Shown: piece after piece, positions 9,724 through 22,312 of the stretch
How positions within the stretch are numbered: position 1 is the first letter of the stretch
Layout: every line of letters starts with the position of its first letter
NCBI RefSeq assembly: GCF_002575655.3
Contig: NC_053041.3
Span: 304,391,554 to 304,455,553, forward strand
Length of the DNA: 64,000 nucleotides
Origin: Aegilops tauschii subsp. strangulata
Taxonomy: Eukaryota; Streptophyta; Magnoliopsida; Poales; Poaceae
Reading direction: 5' to 3'
The notes under the pieces: generated by a model
Database searches by the model: none
Told to the model about the DNA's origin: nothing
What the model saw: only the letters and a program-made list of their open reading frames with translations
Translations under genes and position numbers: made by a program

Positions 9724-11459
9724 TGTTGGGGAACGTAGTAATTTCAAAAAAATTCCTACGCACACTCAAGATCATGGTGATGCATAGCAACGAGAGGGGA
9801 GAGTGTCGTCCATGTACCCTCGTAGACCGTTAAGCGGAAGCGTTATGACAACGCGGTTGATGTAGTCATACGTCTTCACGATCGACCGATCCTCAGCACC
9901 GAACGTACGGCACCTCCGCGTTCAGCACACGTTCAGCTCGGTGACGTCCCACGAACTCACGATCTAGTAGAGCTCGAAGGAGAGTTTCATCAGCACGACG
10001 GCGTGGTGACGATGTTGATGAAGCTACCGACGCAGGGCTTCGCCTAAGCACCGCTACGATATGACCGAGGTGGATAATGGTGGAGGGGGCACCGCACACG
10101 GCTAAAAGATCAATCATCAATTGTTGTGTCTATGGGGTGCCCCCTGCCCCCGTATATAAAGGAGCTAGGGGTGAGGCGGCCGGCCAAGGAGGAGGGCGCA
10201 CCAAGGGGGGAGTCCTACGCCCACCGGGAGTAGGACTCCTCCTTTCCTAGTAGGAGTAGGAGAAGGGGGAAGGGAAGGAGAGAGGAGGAAGGAAAGGGGG
10301 GCGCCGCCCCCCCTCCTTGTCCAATTCGGACTAGAGGGGGAGGGGGCGCGCGACCTGCCCTGGCCGCCCCTCCTCTTCTCCACCAAGGCCCATTAGGCCC
10401 AATATACTCCCTGAGGGGTTCCGGTAACACCCTGATACTCCGGTAAATGTCTTAAACCTCCCGAAACACTTCCGGTGTCCGAACATAGTCGTCCAATATA
10501 TCGATCTTTATGTCTCGACCATTTCAAGACTCCTCGTCATGTCCGTGATCATATCCGGGGCTCCGAACTACCTTCGGCACATCAAAACATATAAACTCAT
10601 AATACCGATCGTCATAGAACTTTACGCGTGCGAACCCTACGGGTTCGAGAACTATGTAGACATGACCGAGACACGTTACCGGTCAATAACCAACAGCGGA
10701 ACCTGGATGCTCATATTGGTTCCTACACATTCTACGAAGATCTTTCGCTCAAACCGCATAACAACATACATTGTTCCCTTTGTCATCGGTATGTTACTCG
10801 CCCGAGATTCGATCGTCGGTATCTCAATACCTAGCTCAATCTCGTTACCAGCAAGTCTCTTTACTTGTTCCGTAATGCATCATCCTGCAACTAACTCATG
10901 AGTCACATTGCTTGCAAGTCTTATAGTGATGTGCATTACCGAGAGGGCCCAGAGATACCTCTCCGACAATCGGAGTGATAAATTCTAAACTCGATCTATG
11001 CCAACTCAACAAGTACCATCGGAGACACCTGTAGAGCACCTTTATAATCACCTAGTTACGTTGTGACGTTTGGTAGCACACAAAGTGTTCCTCCGGTAAT
11101 CGGGAGTTGCATAATCTCATAGTCATAGGAACATGTATAAGTCATGAAGAAAGCAATAGCAGTAAACTAAACGATCAATTGCTAAGCTAACGGAATGGGT
11201 CAAGTCAATCACATCATTCTTCTAATGATGTGATCCTGTTAATAAAATGACAACTCATGTCTATGGCTAGGAAACTTAACCATCTTTGATCAAGGAGCTA
11301 GTCTAGTAGAGGCATACTAGTGACACTATGTTTGTCTATGTATTCACACATGTATTATGTTTCCAGTTAATACAATTCTAGCATGAATAATAAACATTTA
11401 TCATGATATGAGGAAATAAATAATAACTTTATTATTGCCTCTAGGGCATATTTCCTTCG
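9724..11459 (-). repeat. ANG 3' LTR
   Basis: A 1736-bp LTR. On the plus strand it starts TGTTGGGGAACGTAG and ends CATATTTCCTTCG. The PPT side follows at 11460 (GTCTCCCACCTG on plus). A GTATATAAAG stretch at 10153-10162 is TATA-like. A near-perfect inverted repeat around GGAGTCCTAC lies near 10210-10241, with one mismatch relative to the right LTR. ORFs called in this LTR have no domains. Confidence 0.88.
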
Positions 11460-11492
11460 GTCTCCCACCTGCACTAGAGTCAATAATCTAGA

Positions 11493-11906
11493 TTACACAG
11501 TAATGATTCTAACACCCATGGTGTCTTGGTGCTGATCATGTTTTGCTCGTGCAAGAGGCTTAGTCAACGGGTCTGCAATATTCAGATCCGTATGTATCTT
11601 GCAAATCTCTATGTCTCCCACATGGACTTGATCCCGGATGGAATTGAAGCGTCTCTTGATGTGCTTGGTTCTCTTGTGAAATCTGGATTCCTTCGCCAAG
11701 GCAATTGCTCCAGTATTGTCACAAAAGATTTTCATTGGACCCGATGCACTAGGTATGACACCTAGATCGGATATGAACTCTTTCATCCAGACTCCTTCAT
11801 TTGCTGCTTCCGAAGCAGCTATGTACTCCGCTTCACATGTAGATCCCGCCACGACGCTTTGTTTAGAACTGCACCAACTGACAGCTCCACCGTTCAATGT
11901 AAACAC
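11493..11906 (-). pseudogene. ANG RNase H domain
   Basis: The last part of the Copia polyprotein. It reads FTLNGGAVSWCSSKQ, CEAEYIAASEA and DNTGAIALAKE; the Asp and Glu in these segments fit the acidic catalytic residues of retroelement RNase H. KHIKRRFNSIRDQV and a C-terminal IHTDLNIADPLTKPLA, typical of Copia tails, follow. A TGA separates it from the preceding RT frame, although both are in register, so a point change broke a single polyprotein. RNase H removes RNA from the RNA-DNA hybrid during reverse transcription. Confidence 0.85.
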
Positions 11907-12842
11907 ATATCAGGTTTGCGATTTAGAATCGTCCGGATCAGTGTCAAAGCTTGCATCGACGTAACCATTTACGACGAGCTCTTTGTCACCTCCATAGACG
12001 AGAAATATATCCTTAGTCCTTTTTAGGTATTTTAGGATGTTCTTGACCGTTGTCCAGTGATCCACTCCTGGATTACTTTGGTACCTTCCTGCTAAGCTAA
12101 TAGCAAGACACACATCAGGTCTGGTACACAGCATTGCATACATGATAGAGCCTATGGCTGAAGCATAGGGAACACTTTTCATTTTCTCTCTATCTTCTGC
12201 AGTGGTCGAGCATTGAGTCTGACTCAACTTCACACCTTGTAACACAGGCAAGAACCCTTTCTTTGCTTGATCCATTTTGAACTTCTTCAAAACTTTATCA
12301 AGGTATGTGCTTTGTGAAAGTCCAATTAAGCATCTTGATCTATCTCCATAGATCTTGATGCCCAATATATATGCAGCTTCACCGAGGTCCTTCATTGAAA
12401 AAGTCTTATTCAAGTATCCTTTTATGCTATCCAGAAATTCTATATCATTTCCAATCAGCAATATGTCATCCACATATAATATTAGAAATGCTACAGAGCT
12501 CCCACTCACTTTCTCGTAAATACAGGCTTCTCCAAAAGTCTATATAAAACCATATGCTTTGGTCACACTATCAAAACGTTTATTCCAACTCCGATAGGCT
12601 TGCACTAGTCCATAAATGGATCGCTGGAGCTTGCCCACTTTGTTAGCTCCCTTTGGATCAACAAAACCTTCCGGCTGCATCATATACAACTCTTCTTCCA
12701 GAAATCCATTCAGGAATGCAGTTTTGACATCCATTTGCCAAATTTCATAATCATAAAATGCGGCAATTGCTAACATGATTCGGAGAGACTTAAGCATCAC
12801 TACGGGTGAGAAAGTCTCATCGTGGTCAACTCCTTGAACTTG
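11907..12842 (-). pseudogene. ANG reverse transcriptase, C-terminal two thirds
   Basis: Two open stretches (12540-12800 and 11910-12509) continue the polyprotein in one frame. A TGA near 12840 interrupts after VYKARLVAKGF and a TAG follows GFI near 12540. The motifs EIWQMDVKTAFLNG (catalytic Asp), QPEGFVDP, SIYGLVQA and FLILYVDDILLIGND (YVDD box) identify a Copia RT. CTRPDVCLA and the start of the RNase H Asp region (VDASFDTD) follow. The stops inactivate the enzyme, but the catalytic residues survive. Confidence 0.88.
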
Positions 12843-14051
12843 TCAAAAACCTTTCGCGACAAGTCGAGCTTTGTAGACAGTAACATTACCGTCAGCGTCC
12901 GTCTTCTTCTTGAAGATCCATTTATTCTCTATGGCTTGCTGATCATCGGGCAAGTCAACCAAAGTCCACACTTTGTTCTCATACATGGATCTCATCTCAG
13001 ATTTCATGGCCTCAAGCCATTTTGCGGAATCTGGGCTCACCATCGCTTCTTCATAGTTCGTAGGTTCGCCTTGGCCAAGTAACATGACCTCCAGAATAGG
13101 ATTACCATGCCACTCTGGTGCGGATCTTACTCTGGTTGACCTACGAGGTTCTGTAGTAACTTGATCTGAAGTTTCATGATCAACATCATTAGCTTCCTCA
13201 CTAATTGGTGTAGGTGTCACAGGAACCGGTTTCTGTGATGAACTACTTTCCAATAAGGGAGCAGGTACATTTACCTCATCAAGTTCTACTTTCCTCCCAC
13301 TCACTTGTTTCGAGAGAAACTCCTTCTTTAGAAAGGATCCATTCCTAGCAACGAATGTCTTGCCTTCGGATCTGTGATAGAAGGTGTACCCAACAGTTTC
13401 CTGTGGGTATCCTATGAAGACACACTTCTCCGATTTGGGTTCGAGCTTATCAGGTTGAAGCTTTTTCACATAAACATCGCAGCCCCAAACTTTAAGAAAC
13501 GACAACTTTGGTTTATTGCCAAACCACAGTTCATAAGGCGTCGTCTCAACGAATTTTGATGGTGCCCTATTTAACGTGAAAGCAGCCGTCTCTAAAGCAT
13601 AACCCCAAAGCGATAGCGGTAAATCAGTAAGAGACATCATAGATCGCACCATATCTAGTAAAGTACGATTATGACGTTCGGACACACCATTACGCTGTCG
13701 TGTTCCGGGTGGCGTGAGATGCGAAACTATTCCGCATTGTTTCAAATGTAGACCAAACTCGTAACTCAAATATTCTCCTCCACGATCAGATCGTAGAAAC
13801 TTTATTTTCTTGTTACGATGATTTTCCACTTCACTCTGAAATTCTTTGAACTTTTCAAATGTCTCAGACTTATGTTTCATTAAGTAGATATACCCATATC
13901 TGCTCAAATCATCTGTGAAGGTGAGAAAATAACGATACCCGCCGTGAGCCTCAATATTCATCAGACCACATACATCAGTATGTATGATCTCCAACAAATC
14001 TGTTGCTCGCTCCATTGTTCCAGAGAACGGCGTTTTAGTCATCTTGCCCAT
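12843..14051 (-). pseudogene. ANG integrase and RT N-terminus
   Basis: A 402-codon frame. The integrase core has the DDE triad D26 (IIHTDVCG), D89 (RSDRGGEY) and E125 (GVSERHN); the D-to-E gap is 35 residues, as expected for retroviral-type integrases. Copia landmarks LTFTDDLSRYGYIYLMKHK and LWGYALETAAFTLNRAPS follow, then a Pro/Ser-rich linker and the RT start (NYEEAMVSPDSAKWLEAM). It overlaps the upstream gag-protease frame by 13 bases in another frame, so a frameshift near 14055 separates them. Integrase inserts the cDNA into the host chromosome. Confidence 0.88.
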
Positions 14052-15481
14052 GAGGCATGGTTCGCAAGTACCATAAGTGATTCATAATCAAGTGATTCCA
14101 AAAGTCCATCAGTATGGAGTTTCTTCATGCGCTTTGCACCAATATGACCTAAACGGCAGTGCCACAAATAAGTTGCACTATCATTATCAACTCTGCATCT
14201 TTTGGCTTCAATATTATGAATATGTGTATCACTACTATCGAGATTTAATAAAAATAGACCACTCTTCAAGGGTGCATGACCATAAAAGATATTACTCATA
14301 TAAATAGAACAACCATTATTCTCTGATTTAAATGAATAACCGTCTCGCATCAAACAAGATCTAGATATAATGTTCATGCTTAACGCTGGCACCAAATAAC
14401 AATTATTCAGGTCTAAAACTAATCTCGAAGGTAGATGTAGAGGTAGCGTGCTGACCGCGATCACATCGACTTTGGAACCATTTCCCACGCGCATCGTCAC
14501 CTCGTCCTTAGCCAATCTTCGCTTAATCTGTAGTCCCTGTTTCGAGTTGCAAATATTAGCAACAGAACCAGTATCAAATACCCAGGTGCTACTGCGAGCA
14601 TTAGTAAGGTACACATCAATAACATGTATATCACATATACCTTTGTTCACCTTGCCATCCTTCTTATCCGCCAAATACTTGGGGCAGTTCCGCTTCCAGT
14701 GACCAGTCCGTTTGCAGTAGAAGCACCCAGTCTCAGGCTTAGGTCCAGACTTGGGTTTCTTCTCCAGAGCAGCAACTTGTTTGCCGTTCTTCTTGAAGTT
14801 CCCCTTCTTCTTCCCTTTACCCTTTTTCTTGAAACTGGTGGTCTTGTTGACCATCAACACTTGATGCTCCTTCTTGATTTCTACCTCCGCAGCCTTTAGC
14901 ATTGCGAAGAGCTTGAGAATTGTCTTATCCATCCCTTGCATATTATAGTTCATCACAAAGCTCTTGTAGCTTGGTGGTAGTGATTGAAGAATTCTGTCAA
15001 TGACACTATCATCCGGAAGATTAACTCCCAGTTGAATCAAGTGATTGTTATACCCAGACATTTTGAGTATATGTTCACTGACAGAACTATTCTCCTCCAT
15101 CTTGCAGCTGTAGAACTTATTGGACACTTCATATCTCTCAATCCGGGCATTTGCTTGAAATATTAACTTCAACTCCTCGAACATCTCATATGCTCCATGA
15201 AGTTCAAAACATCGTTGAAGTCCCAGTTCTAAGTCGTAAAGCATGGCACACTGAACTATCAAGTAGTCATCAGCTTTGCTCTGCCAGACATTCTTAACGT
15301 CGTCAGTTGCATCTGTAGCAGGCCTGGCACCCAGCGGTGCTTCCAGGATGTAATTCTTCTCCGCAGCAATGAGGATAATCCTCAAGTTACGGACCCAGTC
15401 CATGTAATTGCTACCATCATCTTTCAACTTTGCTTTCTCAAGGAACGCATTAAAATTCAACGGAACAACAGCACTGGCCAT
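14039..15481 (-). pseudogene. ANG gag and protease
   Basis: A 480-codon frame starting MASAVVPLNFNAF, the expected Copia gag start just after the leader. The gag body is followed by a Lys-rich stretch and one zinc knuckle, CFYCKRTGHWKRNC, at about residues 251-264. An aspartic protease motif, WVFDTGSVANIC, lies at about residue 300, and a pre-integrase segment (LWHCRLGHIGAKRM) near residue 438. The frame is lost about 15 codons later by a frameshift into the integrase frame. Gag forms the virus-like particle and binds RNA; the protease cuts the polyprotein. Confidence 0.87.
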
Positions 15482-16693
15482 CTATCTACAACAAAATAGA
15501 CAAGCAAAATACTATCAGGTACTAAGTTCGTGATAAATTAAAGTTCAATTAATCATATTACTTAAGAACTCCCACTTAGATAGACATCCCTCGAATCATC
15601 TAAGTGATCACGTGATCCATCTCAACTAAACCATGTCTGATCATCACGTGAGATGGAGTAGTTTTCAATGGTGAACATCACTATGTTGATCATATCTACT
15701 ATATGATTCATGCTCGACCTTTCGGTCTCAGTGTTCCGAGGCCAGATCTGCATATGCTAGGCTCGTCAAGTTTAACCCGAGTATTCTGCGTGTGCAAAAC
15801 TGGCTTACACCCTATCACACCCGATCATCACGTGTGTCTTGGCATGACGAACTTTCGCAACAGTGCATACTCAGGGAGAACACTTATACCTTGAAATTTA
15901 GTGAGAGATCATCTTATAATGCTACCGTTAATCAAAGCAGAATAAGATGCATAAAGGATAAACATCACATGCAATCAATATAGGTGATATGATATGGCCA
16001 TCATCATCTTGTGCCTTTGATCTCCATCTCCAAAGCACCGTCATGATCACCATCGTCACCGGCGCGACACCTTGATCTCCATCGTAGCATCGTTGTCGTC
16101 TCACCAACTATTGCTTCTACGATTATCGCTACCGCTTAGTGATAAAATAAAGCAATTACAGGGCGATTGCATTGCATACAATAAAGCGACAACCATATGG
16201 CCCCTGCTAGTTGCCGATAACTCTGTTACAAAACATGATCATCTCATACAATAAAATATAGCATCATGTCTTGACCATATCACATCACAACATGCCCTGC
16301 AAAAACAAGTTAGACGTCCTCTACTTTGTTGTTGCAAGTTTTACATGGCTACTATGGGCTGAGCAAGAACCGTTCTTACCTACGCATCAAAACCACAACG
16401 ATAGTTCATCAAGTTAGTGCTGTTTTAACCTTCTCAAGGACCGGGCGTAGCCACACTCGGTTCAACTAAAGTTGGAGAAACTGACACCCGCCAGCCACCT
16501 ATGTGCAAAGCACGTCGGTAGAACCAGTCTTGCGTAGGCGTACGCGTAATGTCAGTTCAGGCCGCTTCATCCAACAATACCGCCGAACCAAAGTAAGACA
16601 TGCTGGTAAACAGTATGACTTGTATCGCCCACAACTCACTTGTGTTCTACTCGTGCATATAACATCTACGCATAAACCTGGCTCAGATGCCAC
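15482..16693 (-). other. ANG leader and degenerate primer-binding site
   Basis: About 1.2 kb of non-coding sequence between the 5' LTR and gag, typical of this Copia group. On the minus strand the LTR end CAACA is followed by GTGGCATCTGAGCCAGGTT, a mutated form of the initiator-Met tRNA PBS (usual core TGGTATCAGAGCC). Short ORFs here carry no recognisable domain. Confidence 0.7.
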
Positions 16694-18425
16694 TGTTGGG
16701 GAACGTAGTAATTTCAAAAAAAATCCTATGCACACGCAAGATCATGGTGATGCATAGCAACGAGAGGGGAGAGTGTCGTCCACGTACCCTCGTAGACCGT
16801 TAAGTGGAAGCGTTATGACAACGCAGTTGATGTAGTCGTACGTCTTCACGATCGACCGATCCTCAGCACCGAACGTACGGCACCTCCGCGTTCATCACAC
16901 GTTCAGCTCGGTGGCGTCCCGTGAAGTCACGATCCAGTAGAGCTCGAAGGAGAGTTTCGTCAGCATGACGGCGTGGTGACGATGTTGATGAAGCTACCGA
17001 CGCAGGGCTTCACCTAAGCACCGCTACGATATAACCGAGGTGGATTATGGTGGAGGGGGGCACCGCACACGGCTAAAAGATCAATGATCGATTGTTGTGT
17101 CTATGGGGTGCCCCCCAGCCCCCGTATATAAAGGAACTAGGGGGAGGCGGCCGGCCAAGGAGGAGGGCGCGCCAAGGGGGGAGTCCTACTCCCACCGGGA
17201 GTAGGACTCCTCCTTTCCTAGTAGGAGTAGGAGAAGGGAGAAGGGAACGAGAGAGGAGGAAGGAAAGGGGGGCGCCACCCCCCTCCTTGTCCAATTCGGA
17301 CTAGAGGGGGAGGGGGCGCGGCCTGCCTTGGCCGCCCCTCCTCTTCTCCACCAAGGCCCATTCGGCGCAATATACTCCCCGGGGGGTTCCGGTAACCCCC
17401 CGGTACTCCGGTAAATGTCCGAAACCTCCCGAAACACTTCCGGTGTCCGAACATAGTCGTCCAGTATATCGATCTTTATGTCTCGACCATTTCGAGACTC
17501 CTCGTAATGTCCGTGATCATATCCGGGACTCCAAGCTACCTTCGATACATCAAAACATATAAACTCATAATATCGATCGTCACAGAACTTTAAGCGTGCG
17601 GACTCTACGGGTTTGGGAACTATGTAGACATGACCGAGACACGTTACCGGTCAATAACCAACAGCGGAACCTGGATGCTCATATTGGTTCCTACATATTC
17701 TACGAAGATCTTTAGCGGTCAAACCGCATAACAACATACGTTGTTCCCTTTGTCATCGGTATGTTACTCGCCCGAGATTCGATCATCGGTATCTCAATAC
17801 CTAGCTCAATCTCGTTGCCGGCAAGTCTCTTTACTCGTTCCGTAATGCATCATCCCGCAACTAACTCATTAGTCACATTGCTTGCAAGGCTTATAGTGAT
17901 GTGCGTTATCGAGAGGGCCCAGAGATACCTCTCCAACAATCGGAGTGACAAATTCTAATCTCGATCTATGCCAACTCAACAAGTACCATCGGAGACACCT
18001 GTAGAGCACCTTTATAATCACCCAGTTACATTGTGACGTTTGGTAGCACACAAAGTGTTCCTCTGGTAATCGGAAGTTGCAAAATCTCATAGTCATAGGA
18101 ACATGTATAAGTCATGAAGAAAGCAGTAGAAGTAAACTAAACGATCAAGTGCTAAGCTAACGGAATGGGTCAAGTCAATCACATCATTCTTCTAATGATG
18201 TGATCCTGTTAATCAAATGACAACTCATGTCTATGGCTAGGAAACTTAACCATCTTTGATCAACGAGCTAGTCTAGTAAATACTAGTGCCACTATGTTTG
18301 TATTTGTATTCACACATGTATTGTGTTTCCGGTTAATACAATTCTAGCATGAATAATAAACATTTATCATGATATGAGGAAATAAATAATAACTTTATTA
18401 TTGCCTCTAGGGCATATTTCCTTCG
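16694..18425 (-). repeat. ANG 5' LTR
   Basis: A 1732-bp LTR matching 9724-11459 along its length. It ends ATTTCCTTCG at 18425 and is followed by GGTAT (18426-18430). A perfect 14-bp hairpin (GGAGTCCTACTCCC, loop ACC) occupies 17180-17210. Most differences from the other LTR that I compared are C/T or G/A changes. Confidence 0.88.
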
Positions 18426-19907
18426 GGTATGAACTCGACCTCTCTTGTTTTTGTAAATATGATTAGTTCATCATTCCTGATTCAGCCTATTCTGAATGAA
18501 ACATGTTTGCAATGACAATTAGAGATTATAGTTGCTTATGACATGCTTAATTTGCTAGGAGTTTATAATGGTTTACCTTGCGTGCCAACATGCTATTAAA
18601 ATGGTTGTGATGTGGTATGATAGGATGGTATCCTCCTTTGAATGATTCAAGTGGCTTGACTTGGCACATGTTCACACATGTAGTTGAAACAAAATTAACA
18701 TAGCCTCCACGATATTTATGTTCATGGTGGATTATATCCTACTCATGCTTGAACTCAATGTTTATTAATTTTAATGCATGTTCATGACTGTTGTCGCTCT
18801 CTCGTTGGTCGCTTCCCAGTCTTTTTCAAGCCTTCACTTGTACTAAGCGGGAATACTGCTTGTGCATCCACTTCCATAAACCCCAAAGTTATTCCATATG
18901 AGTCCACCATACCTTCCTATAGGCGGTACCTACCTGCCGTTCCAAGTAAATTTGTATGTGCCAAACTCTAAACCTTCAAATGAAATTATGTTTTGTATGC
19001 TCGAATAGCTCATGTATCAACTAGGGCTGTCTGTACTTCCATGCTAGGCGGGTTATTATCAAGAGGAGTGGACTCCGCTCCTCACTCACGAGAAAATGGC
19101 TGGTCACCGGGATGCCCAGTACCATGCTCGAACCAAATCAAAATAAGTGCAAACAAAACTCCCCCAGGACTGTTGTTAGTTGGAGGCACCCGTTGTTTTG
19201 GGCAAGCCATGGATTGATGCTTGTTGGTGGTGGGGGAGTATAAACTTTACCATTCTTCTTGGGAACCGCCTATAATGTGTGTAGCATGGAAGATATCGAG
19301 ATCTCTTGGTTGTTATGTTGACAATAAAAGTATACCACTCAAAATATTATTTATCTCTATTTCAAAAATCAAGCTCTGGCACCTCTACAAATCCCTGCGT
19401 CCCTCTGCGAAGGGCCTATCGATTTACTTTTATGTTGAGTCATCCTCCTCTTAAAAAGCACCAGTTGGAGAGCACTACTGTCATTTGCATCCATTACTAT
19501 TAATTTATATTGAGTATCACTATGACTGGATCTCTTTTACCAGGAATTACAATGTTTAGTCAGTCCTTGATCTTCAGAGGTGCTCTGCATTTATGTTTTG
19601 CGGTCTCAGAAAGGGCTACCGAGATACCGTCTTGTTACATCATATTATGATTGTTTTGAGAAAGTGTTGTCATCCGAGATTTATTATTATTGCTCGTTAG
19701 TTGATTATGTTATTGATATGAGTAAACATGAGACCTAAATGTTATTGTGAATATGGTTATTTCATAATCTTTGCTGAACACTTGAATGCTGGCTTTACAT
19801 ATTTACAACAACAAGAGGAAACAGAGTTTGTAAAAGTTTTTCTTTATCACTTTCAGTTTGTCAACTGAATTGCTTGAGGACAAGCAAAGGTTTAAGCTTG
19901 GGGGAGT
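18426..19907 (+). other. X 3' untranslated region, right part, and PPT
   Basis: AT-rich and non-coding. It contains words shared with the Y 3' UTR (ACTTGTGCATCC, then a block near CCACCATACCT). It ends with TTTAAGCTTGGGGGAGT, a polypurine tract directly before the LTR start at 19908. ORFs of 60-77 codons here have no recognisable features. Confidence 0.65.
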
Positions 19908-21279
19908 TGATACGTCTCCATCGTATCTACTTTCCAAACACTTTTGCCCTTGTTTTGGACTCTAACTTGCATGATTTGAATGGAACTAACCCGGACTGAC
20001 GCTGTTTTCAGCAGAATTGCCATGGTGTTATTTTTGTGCAGAAATAAAAGTTCTTGGAATGACCTGAAACTTCACGGAGAATATTTTTGGAATTTATAAA
20101 AAATACTGGCAAAAGAATTAATACTAGGGGGCCCACACCCTGTCCACGAGGGTGGGGGCGCGCCTACCCCCCTGGGCGCGCCCCCTGCCTTGTGGGCCCC
20201 CTGGTGCTCCACCTCGGGGAGAAAAAAATCAAAGAGAAGGATTCATCGCGTTTTACGATACGGAGCCGCCGCCAAGCCCTAATCTCTCTCGGGAGGGCTG
20301 ATCTGGAGTCCGTTCGGGGCTCCAGAGAGGGGAATCCGTTGCCGTCGTCATCATCAACCATCCTCCATCACCAATTTCATGATGCTCATCGCTGTGCGTG
20401 AGTAATTCCATCGTAGGCTTGCTGGACGGTGATGGGTTGGATGAGAATTATCATGTAATCGTGTTAGTTTTGTTAGGGTTTGATCCCTAATATCCATTAT
20501 GTTCTGAGATTGATGTTGTTGTGACTTTGCTATGCTTAATGCTTGTCACTAGAGCCCGAGTGCCATGATTTCAGATCTGAACCTATTATGTTTTCATGAA
20601 TATATGTGAGTTCTTGATCCTATTTTGCAAGTCATTAGTCACCTACTATGTGTTATGATCCGGTAACCCCGAAGTGTCAATAATCTGGACCACTCCCGGT
20701 GATGACCGTAGTTTGAGGAGTTCATGTATTCACTACGTGTTAATGCTTTGGTACGGTACTCTATTAAAAGGAGGCCTTAATATCCCTTAGTTTGCAATAG
20801 GACCCCGCTGCCACGGGAGGGTAGGACAAAAGATGGCATGCAAGTTCTTTTCCATAAGCACGTATGACTATATTCGGAATACATGCCTACATTACATTGA
20901 TGAATTGGAGCTAGTTCTGTGTCACCCTGTGTTATAACTGTTGCATGAAGAATCGCATCCGACATAATTATCCATCACTGATCCAATGCCTACGAGTTCT
21001 TCACATATTGATCTTTGCTTAGTTACTTTTCCATTGCCACTATTACAATTACTACAAAGCTGCTACAGTTAATTTTGCCACCGTTACCGTTACTTCCATA
21101 CTACTTTGCTACTAAATACTTTGCTGCAGATATTAAGTTATCCAGGTGTGGTTGAATTGACAACTCAACTGCTAATACTTGAGAATATTCTTTGGCTCCC
21201 CTTATGTCGAATCAATAAATTTGGGTTGAATAGTCTACCCTCGAAAACTATTGTGATCCCCTATACTTGTGGGTTATCA
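19908..21279 (+). repeat. X 3' LTR
   Basis: A 1372-bp LTR starting TGATACGTCTCC after a PPT and ending CTTGTGGGTTATCA. It has the GC-rich hairpin region (GGGGGCGCGCC and GGGCGCGCCCCC) near 20150-20185. The sequence from 21280 is in the middle of a Gypsy pol reading frame, so 21279/21280 is an insertion junction. Confidence 0.8.
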
Positions 21280-22312
21280 TATATCCTGTTATTATCAATG
21301 CTAACCTTTCCGAACATGAAGAAGAAAGATTATTGAAAGTTCTAAGGAAGCACCGAGCTGCTATTGTATATACTCTTGATGATTTAAAGGGCATTAGTCC
21401 CACTCTATGTCAGCACAAAATTATATGGAACCTGATGCTAAACCCGTTGTTGATCACCAATGTCGGTTAAACCGGAAGATGTAAGAAGTGGTAAGAGCGG
21501 AAATATTAAAACTTCTGGAAGCAGGTATAATCTATCCTATAGCTGATAGTAGATGGGTAAGTCCTGTTCATTGTGTCCCTAAGAAAGGAGGTATTACTGT
21601 TGTTCCTAATGATAAGAATGAACTTATTCCGCAAGGAATTGTTACAGGCTATAGAATGGTAATTGATTTTAGAAAATTAAACAAAGCAACTAGAAAAGAT
21701 CATTACCCTCTGCCTTTTATTGAGCAACTTGAAAGATTATCTAAGCACACACATTTTTTCTTCCTTGATGGATATTCTGGTTTTTCACAAATACCTGTTT
21801 CTCAACCTGATCAAGAAAAGACCACTTTTACTTGTCCCTTTGGAACTTATGCTTATAGACGTATGCCTTTTGGTTTATGTAATGCACCTGCTACGTTTCA
21901 AAGATGTATGACTGCTATATTCTCTGAATTTTGTGAAAAGATTGTTGAGGTTTTCAATGATGACTTTTCTGTTTATGGGAAGTCTTTTGATGATTGTTTA
22001 GGCAATATTGATCGAGTTTTGCAAAGATATGAACAAACAAATCTTGTCTTGAATTGGGAGAAGTGCCACTTTATGGTTAATGAAGGCATTGTCTTGGGTC
22101 ATAAAATTTCTGAAAGAGGTATTGAAGTGGACAAAGCTAAGGTTGATGCAATTGAGAAAATGCCATGTCCCAAAGATATAAAAGGTATTCGTAGTTTCTT
22201 AGGTCATGCTGGTTTCTATAAGAGATTTATCAAAGACTTTTTGAAAATTTCTAGGACTCTTACTAATCTCTTGCAAAAGGATATTCCTTTTGTTTTTCAT
22301 GATGATTGTTGA
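21280..22312 (+). pseudogene. Y reverse transcriptase
   Basis: The frame begins YPVIINANLSEHEEER right at the X junction, so the upstream protease is cut off. A one-base shift near 21430 and a TAA at 21479-21481 precede the main RT frame (21488-22309). Gypsy RT motifs are visible: RWVSPVHCVPKKGG, YRMVIDFRKLNKATRKDHYP, FLDGYSGFSQI (first catalytic Asp), RMPFGLCNAPATFQR and EVFNDDFSVYG. The usual residue before DD in this group is Met; here it is Asn. A TGA at 22310 ends the frame in the connection region. RT copies the element RNA to DNA; this copy is inactive. Confidence 0.88.

Larger units (their letters stand above)
9724..18425 (-). mobile_element. ANG: BARE1/WIS/Angela-type Copia retrotransposon, full length
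   Basis: An 8.7-kb element with two LTRs (9724-11459 and 16694-18425), flanked by GGTAT on both sides (9719-9723, 18426-18430). Read on the minus strand it runs: 5' LTR, degenerate PBS, about 1.2 kb leader, gag, protease, integrase, RT, RNase H, PPT (CAGGTGGGAGAC), 3' LTR. The integrase-before-RT order is diagnostic of Copia. Coding is broken by frameshifts and stops, so it is not autonomous. In the first 155 bases the two LTRs differ at about seven positions, so it is not a very recent insertion. In element sense both LTRs start CGAAGG instead of the usual TG. Confidence 0.9.
7515..21279 (+). mobile_element. Element X: Athila-like Gypsy element, 3' part, split by ANG
   Basis: X consists of 7515-9723 and 18426-21279, joined across the Copia insertion ANG, which has a GGTAT duplication. 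In order it holds a promoter-like spacer, a broken ATHILA-ORF1-type gene, a long 3' untranslated region, a PPT (AAGCTTGGGGGAG ending 19906) and a 3' LTR (19908-21279). gag-pol and the 5' LTR are not in the window; the left side is cut by A1. The right edge lands inside the pol gene of Y, so X is itself nested. Confidence 0.72.
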
